Shown piece after piece: positions 6,823 to 15,345 of a stretch of DNA of 42,118 nt; position 1 is the stretch's first letter; each line of letters opens with the position of its first letter. The stretch is from Prevotella sp. UBA4330. Lineage in GTDB: Bacteria; Bacteroidota; Bacteroidia; Bacteroidales; Bacteroidaceae. The stretch covers positions 50,389 to 92,506 of the forward strand of contig DGTS01000035.1 of NCBI GenBank assembly GCA_002394385.1. The letters run 5' to 3'. Both the position numbers and the translations under genes were made by a program. The notes under the pieces were generated by a model, which worked only from the letters and a program-made list of their open reading frames with translations, did no database searches and had not been told where the DNA came from.

Positions 6823-8133
6823 GTGCTTGCTTTGAAACACAATCACGTTGACATAATTACACTTGGCTGCTCGAAGAATCTTGTTGATAGTGAGATTCTT
6901 ATGAAGCAGTTTGAAACCAATGGATACTCGTGTTCACACGACAGCGAGAATCCTCAGGGCGAGATAGCCATTATCAATACCTGCGGCTTCATAGGAGATG
7001 CAAAGGAGGAGAGCATCAACACGATACTGGAGTTTGCCGAACGTAAAAAGAGAGGCAAACTAAAGAAGTTGTTCGTCATGGGTTGTTTGTCGCAGCGTTA
7101 TAAGGAAGAACTTGAGAAGGAACTGCCTGAGGTGGACAAATACTACGGGAAGTTCGACTACAAGCAGGTTCTTGTTGACCTCGGAGTGGTTGAGTCGGTG
7201 CCTCAAAGTGTAAGCCGTGTGATTACCACTCCCCAACATTACGCCTATATAAAAATAAGTGAGGGATGCGACAGGCATTGTGCCTATTGCGCCATTCCTA
7301 TCATTACCGGCAAGCACATAAGCCGACCGAAGGAGGAAATCCTATGCGAGATAAAAGAACTTGTTGGCCAGGGCGTTAAGGAGTTCCAGATAATTGCCCA
7401 GGAACTGACGTTCTATGGACGTGATTTCGACGGCAAGTCGCACATTGCTGAACTTGTCAGCGACATTTCGGACATAGAGGGTGTTGAGTGGATAAGGCTC
7501 CACTATGCTTATCCAGCCCAGTTCCCACTCGAACTTCTCGATGTCATTCGCGAGAAGAAGAATGTTTGCAAGTATCTCGACATCGCGTTGCAACACATCT
7601 CAGACCACATGCTTTCGGCGATGCACAGGCATATAACAAAGGAGGAAACATATAAACTCATTGAGGAAATACGCCGCAGAGTGCCCGGAATAACCCTAAG
7701 AACTACGCTCATGGTGGGATTTCCTGGCGAGACGGAGCAGGACTATGAGGAACTGAAGGAGTTCACCCGATGGGCACGGTTCGAAAGAATGGGCGCATTC
7801 GCCTATTCCGAAGAGGATGGCACTTATAGTGAGCAGCATTATAAAGACGATGTACCTGAAGACGTAAAGGAGACAAGGCTTTCAAAACTGATGATGATAC
7901 AGCAGAAGATAAGCGCCGAACTCGAGGAGAAACGTGTTGGCTCCATTATGAAAGTCATCATCGACAGGAAAGAGGGCGACTACTATGTTGGAAGAACGGA
8001 GTACTCCTCGCCAGAGGTAGATCCCGAAGTGCTCATTCCCGCAGAAGAAAAACCGTTGGTCACAGGGCGGTTCTACGATGCCAAAATCGTGGGTTCAGAG
8101 GAGTTCGACCTATATGCAACAACTATATTCTAA
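6823..8133 (+). CDS. rimO: Ribosomal protein S12 methylthiotransferase RimO
   Basis: A radical-SAM methylthiotransferase of up to 436 residues. The N-terminal UPF0004 part has the cluster cysteines in TLGCSKNL, NTCGFIG and VMGCLSQRY. The radical-SAM motif CDRHCAYC lies near 149-156, and a TRAM domain forms the end (about 370-436). RimO adds a methylthio group to an Asp of S12. No ATG is available: the frame opens at GTG 6823, while a TTG at 6832 would give MKHNHVDIITLGCSKN, closer to the usual family start. I give the GTG and hold the TTG nearly as likely. It sits between ftsY and the HU genes in one operon. Confidence 0.95.
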   Translation: MLALKHNHVDIITLGCSKNLVDSEILMKQFETNGYSCSHDSENPQGEIAIINTCGFIGDAKEESINTILEFAERKKRGKLKKLFVMGCLSQRYKEELEKELPEVDKYYGKFDYKQVLVDLGVVESVPQSVSRVITTPQHYAYIKISEGCDRHCAYCAIPIITGKHISRPKEEILCEIKELVGQGVKEFQIIAQELTFYGRDFDGKSHIAELVSDISDIEGVEWIRLHYAYPAQFPLELLDVIREKKNVCKYLDIALQHISDHMLSAMHRHITKEETYKLIEEIRRRVPGITLRTTLMVGFPGETEQDYEELKEFTRWARFERMGAFAYSEEDGTYSEQHYKDDVPEDVKETRLSKLMMIQQKISAELEEKRVGSIMKVIIDRKEGDYYVGRTEYSSPEVDPEVLIPAEEKPLVTGRFYDAKIVGSEEFDLYATTIF

Positions 8134-8153
8134 AGTAGAAATCACTAAGAGAT

Positions 8154-8447
8154 ATGAACAATAAGGACTTCATACACCAATTGTCATTGAGGCTGGGCGT
8201 CACTCACGAAGAGGCGCAGGCAACAATGAACAAGACAATAGACATCATGGGCGATGTCTTTCAGGAAGGTGACTCAATACAGATGCCTAACTTTGGCACT
8301 TTCGAGGTGAAGAAGAGGCTTGAGCGTATAGTTGTTAACCCTGGCACGAAACAACGCATGCTCGTTCCGCCAAAACTCGTTTTGGGCTTCAAGCCTGTTG
8401 CTTCATTAAAAGAGAAACTAAAGAATGGAGGAACAGAAAATGAGTAA
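8154..8447 (+). CDS. HU/IHF-family DNA-binding protein
   Basis: The 97 residues form one HU domain: an N-terminal helical pair with the pattern FIHQLSLRLGVTHEEAQATM, then MPNFGTFEVKKRLERIVVNPGT, the segment that leads into the DNA-gripping arm. The arm is followed by KLVLGFKPVASLKEKL. Its last 8 bases overlap the start of the next gene, which also begins with an HU domain. The pair may be translationally coupled and could form a heterodimer, which is inference. Confidence 0.9.
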   Translation: MNNKDFIHQLSLRLGVTHEEAQATMNKTIDIMGDVFQEGDSIQMPNFGTFEVKKRLERIVVNPGTKQRMLVPPKLVLGFKPVASLKEKLKNGGTENE

Positions 8448-9948
8448 GATAACCATACAAGAGTTCGCCGAAAGACTCGCCGAGAGAAAAGGCATGAGCG
8501 TCTCTGATGCCCAGCGATTCCTTACGGCTATGCTCGACACCATAAACGATGGTCTCAAGGACGAGAAAATCGTTAAGGTGAAGGGGCTCGGAACATTCAA
8601 GGTGATTGACGTTAAGCAGCGCAAGAGCGTGGATGTAAACACCGGCGAGGAGATTATAATAGAAGGCAGAGGGAAAATCACGTTCACCCCTGATTCAATA
8701 ATGAAAGACCTGGTGAACAAACCATTTTCCCAATTCGAGACCGTGGTGCTCAACGAGGGTGTTGACTTTTCTGAGATTGACTCCGTTTCTGACGTGGAGA
8801 TAGAATCTTCTGACGTTGAAGATGTCGTAGAGAATGAAGAGGAGAAGGACGAAATCGTTGAACCACTAGCAGAGACAGTGCCTCCAATAAGCAGGATTGT
8901 TGGCAACGAGATGCCCGAAACCGAACCCGAAAGCATGGAGGAGGCAAGCAACAATGCTGCTGACTATGTTTCAGAGGAATCGTTCAGCGAGGCATTGCTC
9001 GTTCTGGATTATATCAACGGAAAGGAGTTGCCGAAAGAAACACCTGCCCAAGAGCCCGAAGCAAAAAGCCTTGACGCGACAGATGAGGCCATTGCCGATG
9101 CCTTGTTTGTGGTGCATTCGCTTGATGAGGGAACGCCTGAAGAAGTTCCCGTAGATGACATTGAAGAACCTTCTGCCGATAAAGAACCAGAACCTGTTGT
9201 GGAGGAGAAGGCAGAACCTGTCGTTGAAGACATCGTAAACGAGAATAAGCAGGAAGAACCGGTCAAGGCAGCAGCGGTAGAGGAGGAAAAGCACGATGAG
9301 CAAGCAGCGACACCAACGGAACAACTCTATGATACAATCGAAGAAGAGGAACCGTCGAGCACGTGGAAACGTTGGCTTATAGCCATAGCACTGATAGCCG
9401 TTGTTGGCCTCTTGTCGTACTATTGCATCAACTTCTTCCATCATAAGGATGCAATTGCCAACGAGGAACTTAACGCTAACACGGTGGCTGTTGACAGTCA
9501 GGAGGTTGCAAACGAGCATCCCGCCGATTCGGTCGCCGCCGCCGACTCTCTGGCAATGCTGAAACGAGAGAAGGAAATAGAAGACTCCATCACGGCAATA
9601 GCGATGAAGAACAAGGCCGAGAGTGCTAAAAAAGAGCAACAGGCAAAGGCGGAGCAAAAGCCACTGAACGTCACTCCCGCACCAATCAAGCCACAACCGG
9701 CAACTCCTTCTACGAACAAGGAACTGGAATACGCTAAAAGGCTTGTGCAATATGGCGCATACAACATCGTGGGAACCGACAAGGTAATCACGATAAAGAA
9801 AGGACAAACCATGACCTCTGTCGCTAAGGCTTATCTCGGACGTGATATGGCGTGCTATATAGAGGTGCATAACGGCACCACAACCTTGATAGAGGGACAA
9901 AAACTCAAGATACCTAAACTTCAAACAAAAAAGAAGTCAAAAAGATAA
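8440..9948 (+). CDS. Membrane-anchored HU protein with C-terminal LysM domain
   Basis: I start at ATG 8440 (502 residues), which gives a normal HU opening, MSKITIQEFAERLAERKGMS, and overlaps the previous gene by 8 bp. Residues 1 to about 90 are an HU domain (KVKGLGTFKVIDVKQRKSVDVNTG). Residues about 95-305 are highly acidic and Pro-rich with repeated EEPVVEE-like stretches. One transmembrane helix follows a WKRW positive patch (about 312-333). After a K/E/Q-rich linker, a LysM domain (about 448-495, VITIKKGQTMTSVAKAYL) closes the protein. By the positive-inside rule HU is cytoplasmic and LysM periplasmic, so it could tie DNA to peptidoglycan. HU domains fused to peptidoglycan-binding domains have been noted in Bacteroidetes; the function is still inference. 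Confidence 0.88.
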   Translation: MSKITIQEFAERLAERKGMSVSDAQRFLTAMLDTINDGLKDEKIVKVKGLGTFKVIDVKQRKSVDVNTGEEIIIEGRGKITFTPDSIMKDLVNKPFSQFETVVLNEGVDFSEIDSVSDVEIESSDVEDVVENEEEKDEIVEPLAETVPPISRIVGNEMPETEPESMEEASNNAADYVSEESFSEALLVLDYINGKELPKETPAQEPEAKSLDATDEAIADALFVVHSLDEGTPEEVPVDDIEEPSADKEPEPVVEEKAEPVVEDIVNENKQEEPVKAAAVEEEKHDEQAATPTEQLYDTIEEEEPSSTWKRWLIAIALIAVVGLLSYYCINFFHHKDAIANEELNANTVAVDSQEVANEHPADSVAAADSLAMLKREKEIEDSITAIAMKNKAESAKKEQQAKAEQKPLNVTPAPIKPQPATPSTNKELEYAKRLVQYGAYNIVGTDKVITIKKGQTMTSVAKAYLGRDMACYIEVHNGTTTLIEGQKLKIPKLQTKKKSKR

Positions 9949-9950
9949 AA

Positions 9951-10082
9951 ATACGCCTTGAGGGTGCAAGAGATGCTCTTTTGCACCCTCATTTATGCCC
10001 TTTTGCACCCTGATTGATGCCTTTTGGGGTGCCGAAATATATACAAATGAGCGCCGAAAGATATGCTTTCGGCCTCTTGTTT
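9951..10082. repeat. Array of six degenerate 22-nt units behind the HU-LysM gene
   Basis: An ATG/ATA anchor returns at exactly 9951, 9973, 9995, 10017, 10039 and 10061. Units 2 and 3 share CTTTTGCACCCT-like sequence; the others vary. Neighbouring units pair around the anchor: GAGGGTGCAA (9960-9969) with TTGCACCCTC (9981-9990), and GCCGAAAG (10053-10060) with CTTTCGGC (10066-10073). The first unit begins 2 bp after the stop codon at 9948. The sequence varies while the period and the pairing stay constant, unlike CRISPR. Confidence 0.7.
10053..10080 (+). terminator. Hairpin, probable terminator of the ftsY operon
   Basis: GCCGAAAG at 10053-10060 and CTTTCGGC at 10066-10073 form a perfect 8-bp stem around ATATG. 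The following CTCTTGTTT is only moderately U-rich. The hairpin is also the last pair of units in the 22-nt array, so termination and array function may coincide. Confidence 0.5.
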
Positions 10083-10108
10083 CAAACCACTTTAAGGGTA
10101 TTAAACAT

Positions 10109-10145
10109 AAAGTTTCTTAAAAGTAAGTTTTGAGAAACTTTTTTA
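10109..10145 (+). terminator. A/T-rich hairpin with T-run
   Basis: AAAGTTTCT at 10109-10117 pairs perfectly with AGAAACTTT at 10133-10141 around a 15-nt loop, and more T follows. It lies upstream of the moxR promoter and could stop read-through into the Bat operon. Confidence 0.45.
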
Positions 10146-10189
10146 ATACTTTTTAGTCGCGTTTTTTCGGTTATCAAATGTGAAAGTAT

Positions 10190-10197
10190 TACTTTTG
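10190..10197 (+). promoter_or_regulatory. -7 box TACTTTTG of the Bat operon
   Basis: TACTTTTG matches TAnnTTTG, about 40 bp before the ATG at 10237. A T-rich stretch (10162-10167) takes the place of the upstream TTTG. Confidence 0.5.
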
Positions 10198-10236
10198 CAT
10201 CTGATTAAAGAACATAACTATATAAAAGACAAAAAT

Positions 10237-11232
10237 ATGGCAGAAGCGTTTGATATACGTGAGTTGAACAACCGTATAGAGCAGCAGAGTTCGTTTATTG
10301 GTACCCTTACCGCGGGTATGGATCGTGTGATTGTGGGACAGAAGCACTTGGTGGATTCTCTCCTGATAGGACTTCTTAGTGACGGACACATACTCCTTGA
10401 GGGTGTGCCTGGTCTGGCTAAGACTCTTGCTATCAAAACTTTAGCACAACTGATTGATGCCGATTACAGCCGCATACAATTCACTCCAGACTTGTTGCCG
10501 GCAGACGTTATCGGAACATTGATATACTCTCAGAAAGACGAGAACTTCCATGTAAAGAAAGGTCCTGTGTTTGCCAACTTCGTATTGGCAGACGAAATCA
10601 ACCGCGCTCCAGCCAAGGTGCAGAGCGCTTTGCTTGAGGCGATGCAGGAACACATGGTCACCATAGGTAGCGAGACGTTCAAACTTCCCAATCCGTTCCT
10701 TGTTATGGCAACGCAGAACCCGATAGAGCAGGAGGGTACTTATCCGCTCCCGGAGGCACAGGTTGACCGTTTCATGCTGAAGGTGATCATCGACTATCCT
10801 TCAATTGAGGAGGAAAAACTGATTATTCGCGAGAATCTTCAGAGTTCGTTGCCTACAGTTACGCCGGTAATCACTTCAGAGGAAATCCTTAGTGCCCGTG
10901 ATGTTGTTCGTCAGGTTTACATAGATGAGAAGATTGAGCAGTATATTGCCGACATCGTTTTTGCTACACGTTATCCCGAAAAGTACAACCTTACATCGCT
11001 GAAGGACATGATTACGTTTGGCGGTTCTCCACGTGCGTCTATCAACCTTGCGAAAGCCGCCCGCGCCTTTGCTTTCATCAAGCGCAGAGGCTATGTTGTG
11101 CCCGAGGATGTTCGTGCCGTTGCTCATGATGTTCTTCGCCATCGCATCGGATTGAGTTATGAGGCGGAAGCAAGCAATGTCACCAGCGAGGAAATCGTAA
11201 GCAAGATTATCAACAAGGTTGAGGTGCCCTGA
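10237..11232 (+). CDS. MoxR-family AAA+ ATPase, first gene of the Bat operon
   Basis: The ATG at 10237 gives 331 residues beginning MAEAFDIRELNNRIEQQ; the longer frame from 10180 would start inside the promoter. The AAA_3 core has Walker A near GVPGLAKTLAIKTLAQL, FTPDLLPADVIGT, Walker B in VLADEINRAPAKVQSALLEAM, and sensor 1 in MATQNPIEQEGTYPLPEAQ. The C-terminal lid holds GGSPRAS. MoxR ATPases act as chaperones for von Willebrand A proteins, here DUF58, BatA and BatB. A 52-bp gap precedes the DUF58 gene. Family and context are clear. Confidence 0.95.
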   Translation: MAEAFDIRELNNRIEQQSSFIGTLTAGMDRVIVGQKHLVDSLLIGLLSDGHILLEGVPGLAKTLAIKTLAQLIDADYSRIQFTPDLLPADVIGTLIYSQKDENFHVKKGPVFANFVLADEINRAPAKVQSALLEAMQEHMVTIGSETFKLPNPFLVMATQNPIEQEGTYPLPEAQVDRFMLKVIIDYPSIEEEKLIIRENLQSSLPTVTPVITSEEILSARDVVRQVYIDEKIEQYIADIVFATRYPEKYNLTSLKDMITFGGSPRASINLAKAARAFAFIKRRGYVVPEDVRAVAHDVLRHRIGLSYEAEASNVTSEEIVSKIINKVEVP

Positions 11233-11284
11233 TGATTCCTGTTGTTGGCACTATGGTTTGTTTATATAGTAAAATAGAAATTAG

Positions 11285-12154
11285 ATGGAGACATCGGATA
11301 TACTGAAGAAGGTTCGTAAGATTGAGATAAAGACACGAGGCTTGAGTCGCAACATCTTTGCCGGCCAGTATCACTCTGCCTTTAAAGGCCGTGGTATGGC
11401 GTTCAGCGAGGTGCGCGAGTATCAGTTTGGTGACGATGTCCGCGATATCGACTGGAATGTCACCGCACGTTTCCATCGCCCATACGTCAAGGTTTACGAA
11501 GAGGAACGCGAACTGACGGTGATGCTCCTCATTGATGTCAGTGGCTCGCTTGATTTCGGAACGAAGAAGCAAATGAAGCGTGACATGGTTACGGAGATAG
11601 CCGCCACGCTTGCCTTCAGCGCCATTCAGAACAACGACAAGATTGGAGTGGTGTTCTTCTCGGACAAAGTTGAGAAGTATATACCGCCCAAGAAGGGCAG
11701 GAAGCACATATTGTACATCATACGAGAGATGCTCGACTTTCAGGCTTCAAGCAAGAAGACCAACCTCAAGATTGCCGTGGAGTTTCTCACAGGTGTCACC
11801 AAGAGGCGTTGCACCGCTTTCATCTTGAGCGACTTCTACGACCAGAGCGACTACGAGAATGCTCTTACTATATGCAACAGAAAGCATGATGTAGTGGCTA
11901 TCCAGGTGTACGACCAAAGGGCAAAGGAACTTCCCGACGTGGGCATAATGAAGGTGCTGGATGCAGAAACGGGGCATGAGATGTATATCGACACCAGTAG
12001 CAAGAGGCTACGTGCCGCCCATCACAACTACTGGCTGAAACGTCAGAGGCTCCTGAATGACACTTTCGTGAAGAGCAGAGTGGACAATGTTTCAATCTCT
12101 ACCACCGATGACTACGTGAAATCTCTTATGCAATTGTTTGCAATGAGAGGCTGA
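11285..12154 (+). CDS. DUF58 (von Willebrand A-like) protein
   Basis: 289 residues. The DUF58 hallmark GRGMAFSEVREYQFGDDVRDIDW lies at about 36-58, followed by a vWA-like region with LLIDVSGSLDFGT (DxSxS metal site). Later segments (KKGRKHILYIIREML, FILSDFYD) fit vWA strands. No signal peptide or membrane span is seen, so it is cytoplasmic. DUF58 proteins go with MoxR ATPases in nearly all genomes and are thought to be their partners. It is the second gene of the Bat operon, with 38 bp to the next gene. Confidence 0.93.
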   Translation: METSDILKKVRKIEIKTRGLSRNIFAGQYHSAFKGRGMAFSEVREYQFGDDVRDIDWNVTARFHRPYVKVYEEERELTVMLLIDVSGSLDFGTKKQMKRDMVTEIAATLAFSAIQNNDKIGVVFFSDKVEKYIPPKKGRKHILYIIREMLDFQASSKKTNLKIAVEFLTGVTKRRCTAFILSDFYDQSDYENALTICNRKHDVVAIQVYDQRAKELPDVGIMKVLDAETGHEMYIDTSSKRLRAAHHNYWLKRQRLLNDTFVKSRVDNVSISTTDDYVKSLMQLFAMRG

Positions 12155-12192
12155 AATAAATGAAAGATAATAGAAGTGAACGTTGATTGTAA

Positions 12193-13299
12193 ATGATTGT
12201 TGATTTGAAGAAAATATCATTCGTAATACTCCTGATTGTGAGTGCGTTGCCGGTAAAGGCTCAAGTGGAGGTCAAAACACAAATTGACTCTACCGAGATA
12301 CTTATCGGACAGCAGGCACACATCACTCTTGACGTTACGCTCAAGTCTGGAATGAAACTTGTTCTTCCTGAATTTAAACCCCAGCAGGAAATCACTCCAG
12401 GCGTGGAGGTGGTGGAGCAGAATGTTGCAGACACCTCTTCGTTGGGCGACGACAAACTAAAGATAACGCGGGTGTACACTCTCACTTCGTTCGACGAGAA
12501 CATCTACTATATACCGGCAATGAACGTGAAAGTGGATGGCAAGGACTATAAGAGTAAGGAACTTGCGCTGAAGGTGCTCACCGTAGAGGTTGACACTCTG
12601 CATCCTGAAAAGTTCTTCCCGCCAAAAGATGTTCAGAACAACCCATTCAAGTGGGAAGACTGGAGCACCATATTCTGGATGGGCTTGCTTCTTACCGCTC
12701 TCGTCATACTTGTTTATTATCTCTACACCAGATACAAGGAAAACAAGCCTATCATTGCTAAGGTTAAGTTCGTGAAACGATTGCTGCCGCATCAGAAGGC
12801 AATGAACGAGATTGAGCGCATAAAGGCAGACAACCTTGTCGCTTCTGACAATCAGAAAGAGTATTACACGCAACTTACAGATACCTTGCGTAAATACATC
12901 GAGGAACGCTTTGGTTTCAACGCTATGGAAATGACGAGTTCTGAGATTATCTCCAGTCTTAGGTCTCGTGGTGACAACGAAATGATAAGCGAACTCAATC
13001 AACTGTTCGAGACGGCAGACCTCGTAAAGTTTGCCAAGTACTCAACGTTGATTAACGAGAACGACAATAATCTTGTGAACGCCATACAGTACATCAACTC
13101 CACCAAGATGGAAGACCAGCCACAGGTGGAAAGGGTAGAGCCCGTGCTGACCAACCAGGAGAAACAGGATATTCGTTATCGAGCCATCCTGAAATGGGTA
13201 ATAGGCATCTTGGCTGTCGTATGTCTGGCGTTGTTGGTATATATAATATATAACTCGGCAGTACTTCTGTCGTACGAACTTGAAACATGGACTTTCTAA
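12193..13299 (+). CDS. Bat-operon membrane protein with periplasmic beta domain
   Basis: 368 residues. A signal peptide (1 to about 23, ending VKAQ) precedes a BatD-like beta-sandwich domain (about 25-135, TEILIGQQAHITLDVTL). Membrane span 1 is near 158-180 (IFWMGLLLTALVILVYYLY). A cytoplasmic helical region (about 185-325) resembles the DUF4381-type module with TDTLRKYIEERFGFNAMEMT. Span 2 lies near 335-355. It holds the fixed place between DUF58 and BatA in Bacteroidetes Bat operons and overlaps batA by 13 bp. Its role is unknown; it likely sits in the inner-membrane Bat complex. Confidence 0.82.
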   Translation: MIVDLKKISFVILLIVSALPVKAQVEVKTQIDSTEILIGQQAHITLDVTLKSGMKLVLPEFKPQQEITPGVEVVEQNVADTSSLGDDKLKITRVYTLTSFDENIYYIPAMNVKVDGKDYKSKELALKVLTVEVDTLHPEKFFPPKDVQNNPFKWEDWSTIFWMGLLLTALVILVYYLYTRYKENKPIIAKVKFVKRLLPHQKAMNEIERIKADNLVASDNQKEYYTQLTDTLRKYIEERFGFNAMEMTSSEIISSLRSRGDNEMISELNQLFETADLVKFAKYSTLINENDNNLVNAIQYINSTKMEDQPQVERVEPVLTNQEKQDIRYRAILKWVIGILAVVCLALLVYIIYNSAVLLSYELETWTF

Positions 13300-14285
13300 A
13301 TAAAGAGTGCTTCCTATTGTTGTTGCTGCTTGTGCCGTATTTCTTATGGTACATGCTCTATCGTAAGAAGAGCGAGCCGACAATGAAGATGAGCGACACC
13401 AACGTCTATCGCTTTGCTCCAAAGAGCATGAAGATGCGTTTGATGTGGCTCCCTGATATGCTTCGGGTGCTCACTTTCATACTCATCGTTATCATTCTTG
13501 CGCGTCCGCAGACTCATACGTCATGGGGAAGCCGCACCGTTGAGGGCATTGACATCATGCTTGCAATGGACGTGTCCACCAGTATGCTTGCCGAGGACCT
13601 TAAGCCCAACCGTATTGAAGCCGCAAAGGATGTTGCCACGGAGTTCATCTCCGACCGTCCTGACGACAATATCGGACTAACGGTTTTTGCAGGCGAGGCA
13701 TTCACGCAATGCCCAATGACTACCGACCATGCGTCACTTCTTAATCTGCTCAAGAATGTGCGTACAGACATTGCCGCAAGAGGACTCATAGAAGACGGAA
13801 CGGCAATAGGTATGGGATTGGCAAATGCAGTCAGCCGCCTCAAGGAAAGCAAAACCAAGAGCAAGGTTGTAATCTTGCTCACCGACGGAAGTAATAACAT
13901 GGGTGACATCTCACCATTGACGGCCGCCAATATTGCCAAGAGTTTGGGTATTCGTGTATATACCGTTGCCGTTGGCTCGAAAACCGTTGCTCCTTATCCG
14001 GTACAGATAGGCGGAACCACTCAATATGTAAATGCCCGCGCCGACATTGACACTAAGACACTTAGTGAAATTGCCGCTACGGCAGATGGTCATTTCTATC
14101 GCGCCACAAACAATACGGAGTTGAAACAGATATATAAAGATATTGACCAATTGGAAAAGACAAGGCTCGACGTAAAGAAGTTCTCGCGTCATTATGATGC
14201 TTACCAGCCGTTTGCATTGGCTGCTTTAGTGTCATTGTTGCTTGAAATATTCTTGCGACTTGTGGTCTTCCGTCGCATACCATAA
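13287..14285 (+). CDS. batA: BatA, vWA-domain aerotolerance protein
   Basis: 332 residues. Two N-terminal membrane spans (about 7-25 and 57-74) enclose a short loop. A vWA domain follows, with the complete MIDAS start AMDVSTSMLAEDLKPNR and the second motif TDGSNNMGDI. A last span lies near 305-325. BatA belongs to the Bacteroides aerotolerance set, linked to survival in oxygen and envelope stress. It starts within the end of the upstream gene and is 13 bp from batB. Confidence 0.93.
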   Translation: MDFLNKECFLLLLLLVPYFLWYMLYRKKSEPTMKMSDTNVYRFAPKSMKMRLMWLPDMLRVLTFILIVIILARPQTHTSWGSRTVEGIDIMLAMDVSTSMLAEDLKPNRIEAAKDVATEFISDRPDDNIGLTVFAGEAFTQCPMTTDHASLLNLLKNVRTDIAARGLIEDGTAIGMGLANAVSRLKESKTKSKVVILLTDGSNNMGDISPLTAANIAKSLGIRVYTVAVGSKTVAPYPVQIGGTTQYVNARADIDTKTLSEIAATADGHFYRATNNTELKQIYKDIDQLEKTRLDVKKFSRHYDAYQPFALAALVSLLLEIFLRLVVFRRIP

Positions 14286-14298
14286 ATAAAGAAAGCAA

Positions 14299-15345
14299 AT
14301 GTTCAGATTCGAGAATCCTATATATTTGTACCTGTTGGTGCTTATTCCGATGCTGGTTCTTCTTCGAAGAGTCATGCAGAAGAATAGGAAGAAGAAACTT
14401 AAGAAATTCGGCGACCTCGAACTTCTTGAGTCATTGATGCCCGATGTCTCAAATACTCGGCGCATTGTAAAGTTCTGGTTGTTGATGGCGGCGCTCGCTC
14501 TGATAATAGTAATGCTTGCAAGACCTCAGATGGGCTCTAAAATAAGCAATGAGACACGCAACGGAATAGAAGCGATTATCGCTCTTGATATTAGTAACTC
14601 GATGATGGCGGAAGACGTTGTTCCGTCGCGTTTGGACAAGAGTAAGATGCTCATTGAGAACATGGTGGACAACTTCACCAATGATAAGGTGGGACTCGTC
14701 GTGTTCGCAGGTGATGCATTCATTCAACTCCCTATAACCAGCGATTATGTTTCTGCCAAGATGTTCATGCAGAATACCACTCCTTCTCTTATCGCTTCCC
14801 AAGGTACAAACATTGCAGAGGCAATAAGAATGGCATCAAGCAGTTTCACGAAAGCGGATAATATAGGGCGTGCCATCATAGTGATTACCGACGGAGAAGA
14901 CCATGAGGGTGGGGCGGAAGAGGCTGCCGCCGCCGCAAAGAAGAAAGGAATTAATGTCTTCGTTCTTGGCGTTGGCTCGACGAAGGGCTCTCTTATACCT
15001 GATGGACAAGGCGGGTATATGAAAGACAATACAGGCACCGAGGTGATGTCTTCGCTCAACGAGAACATGTGTAAGCAGATAGCCGAAGCGGGAGGTGGCG
15101 GCTATATTCATGTTGACAACACTAATGTGGCGCAGGAAAAACTTAATGCGGCATTGGCAAAACTTCAAAAGGGAGAAATTGATAGCGTGGTATATAGCGA
15201 GTATGACGAGCAGTTCCGTGCTGTCGCTATCATCGTTCTGATATTGCTGATTGTTGAGATATGCATATTGGAAAGCCGCAATCCGTTGCTGAAGAATGTA
15301 AAACTCTTCAAGGGCAGGAACAAAGTAAAGGAGAATTTGCAATGA
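14299..15345 (+). CDS. batB: BatB, vWA-domain aerotolerance protein
   Basis: 348 residues, built like BatA: two N-terminal spans (about 5-22 and 56-74), a vWA domain with ALDISNSMMAEDVVPSR, then TDGEDHEGGAEEAA, and a C-terminal span near 305-325. It is a paralogue of BatA and likely came from tandem duplication. Its TGA overlaps the ATG of batC (ATGA at 15342-15345), which suggests coupled translation. Confidence 0.93.
   Translation: MFRFENPIYLYLLVLIPMLVLLRRVMQKNRKKKLKKFGDLELLESLMPDVSNTRRIVKFWLLMAALALIIVMLARPQMGSKISNETRNGIEAIIALDISNSMMAEDVVPSRLDKSKMLIENMVDNFTNDKVGLVVFAGDAFIQLPITSDYVSAKMFMQNTTPSLIASQGTNIAEAIRMASSSFTKADNIGRAIIVITDGEDHEGGAEEAAAAAKKKGINVFVLGVGSTKGSLIPDGQGGYMKDNTGTEVMSSLNENMCKQIAEAGGGGYIHVDNTNVAQEKLNAALAKLQKGEIDSVVYSEYDEQFRAVAIIVLILLIVEICILESRNPLLKNVKLFKGRNKVKENLQ

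Noticed and set aside
8971..9924. 317-codon minus-strand frame opposite the HU-LysM gene
   Set aside because: Antisense to a gene with clear HU and LysM domains; its Cys/Phe/Leu-rich text mirrors the acidic codons of the sense strand.
9951..10082. CRISPR array
   Set aside because: Units are only 22 nt in all, with no constant repeat and unique spacer division; no cas genes are near.
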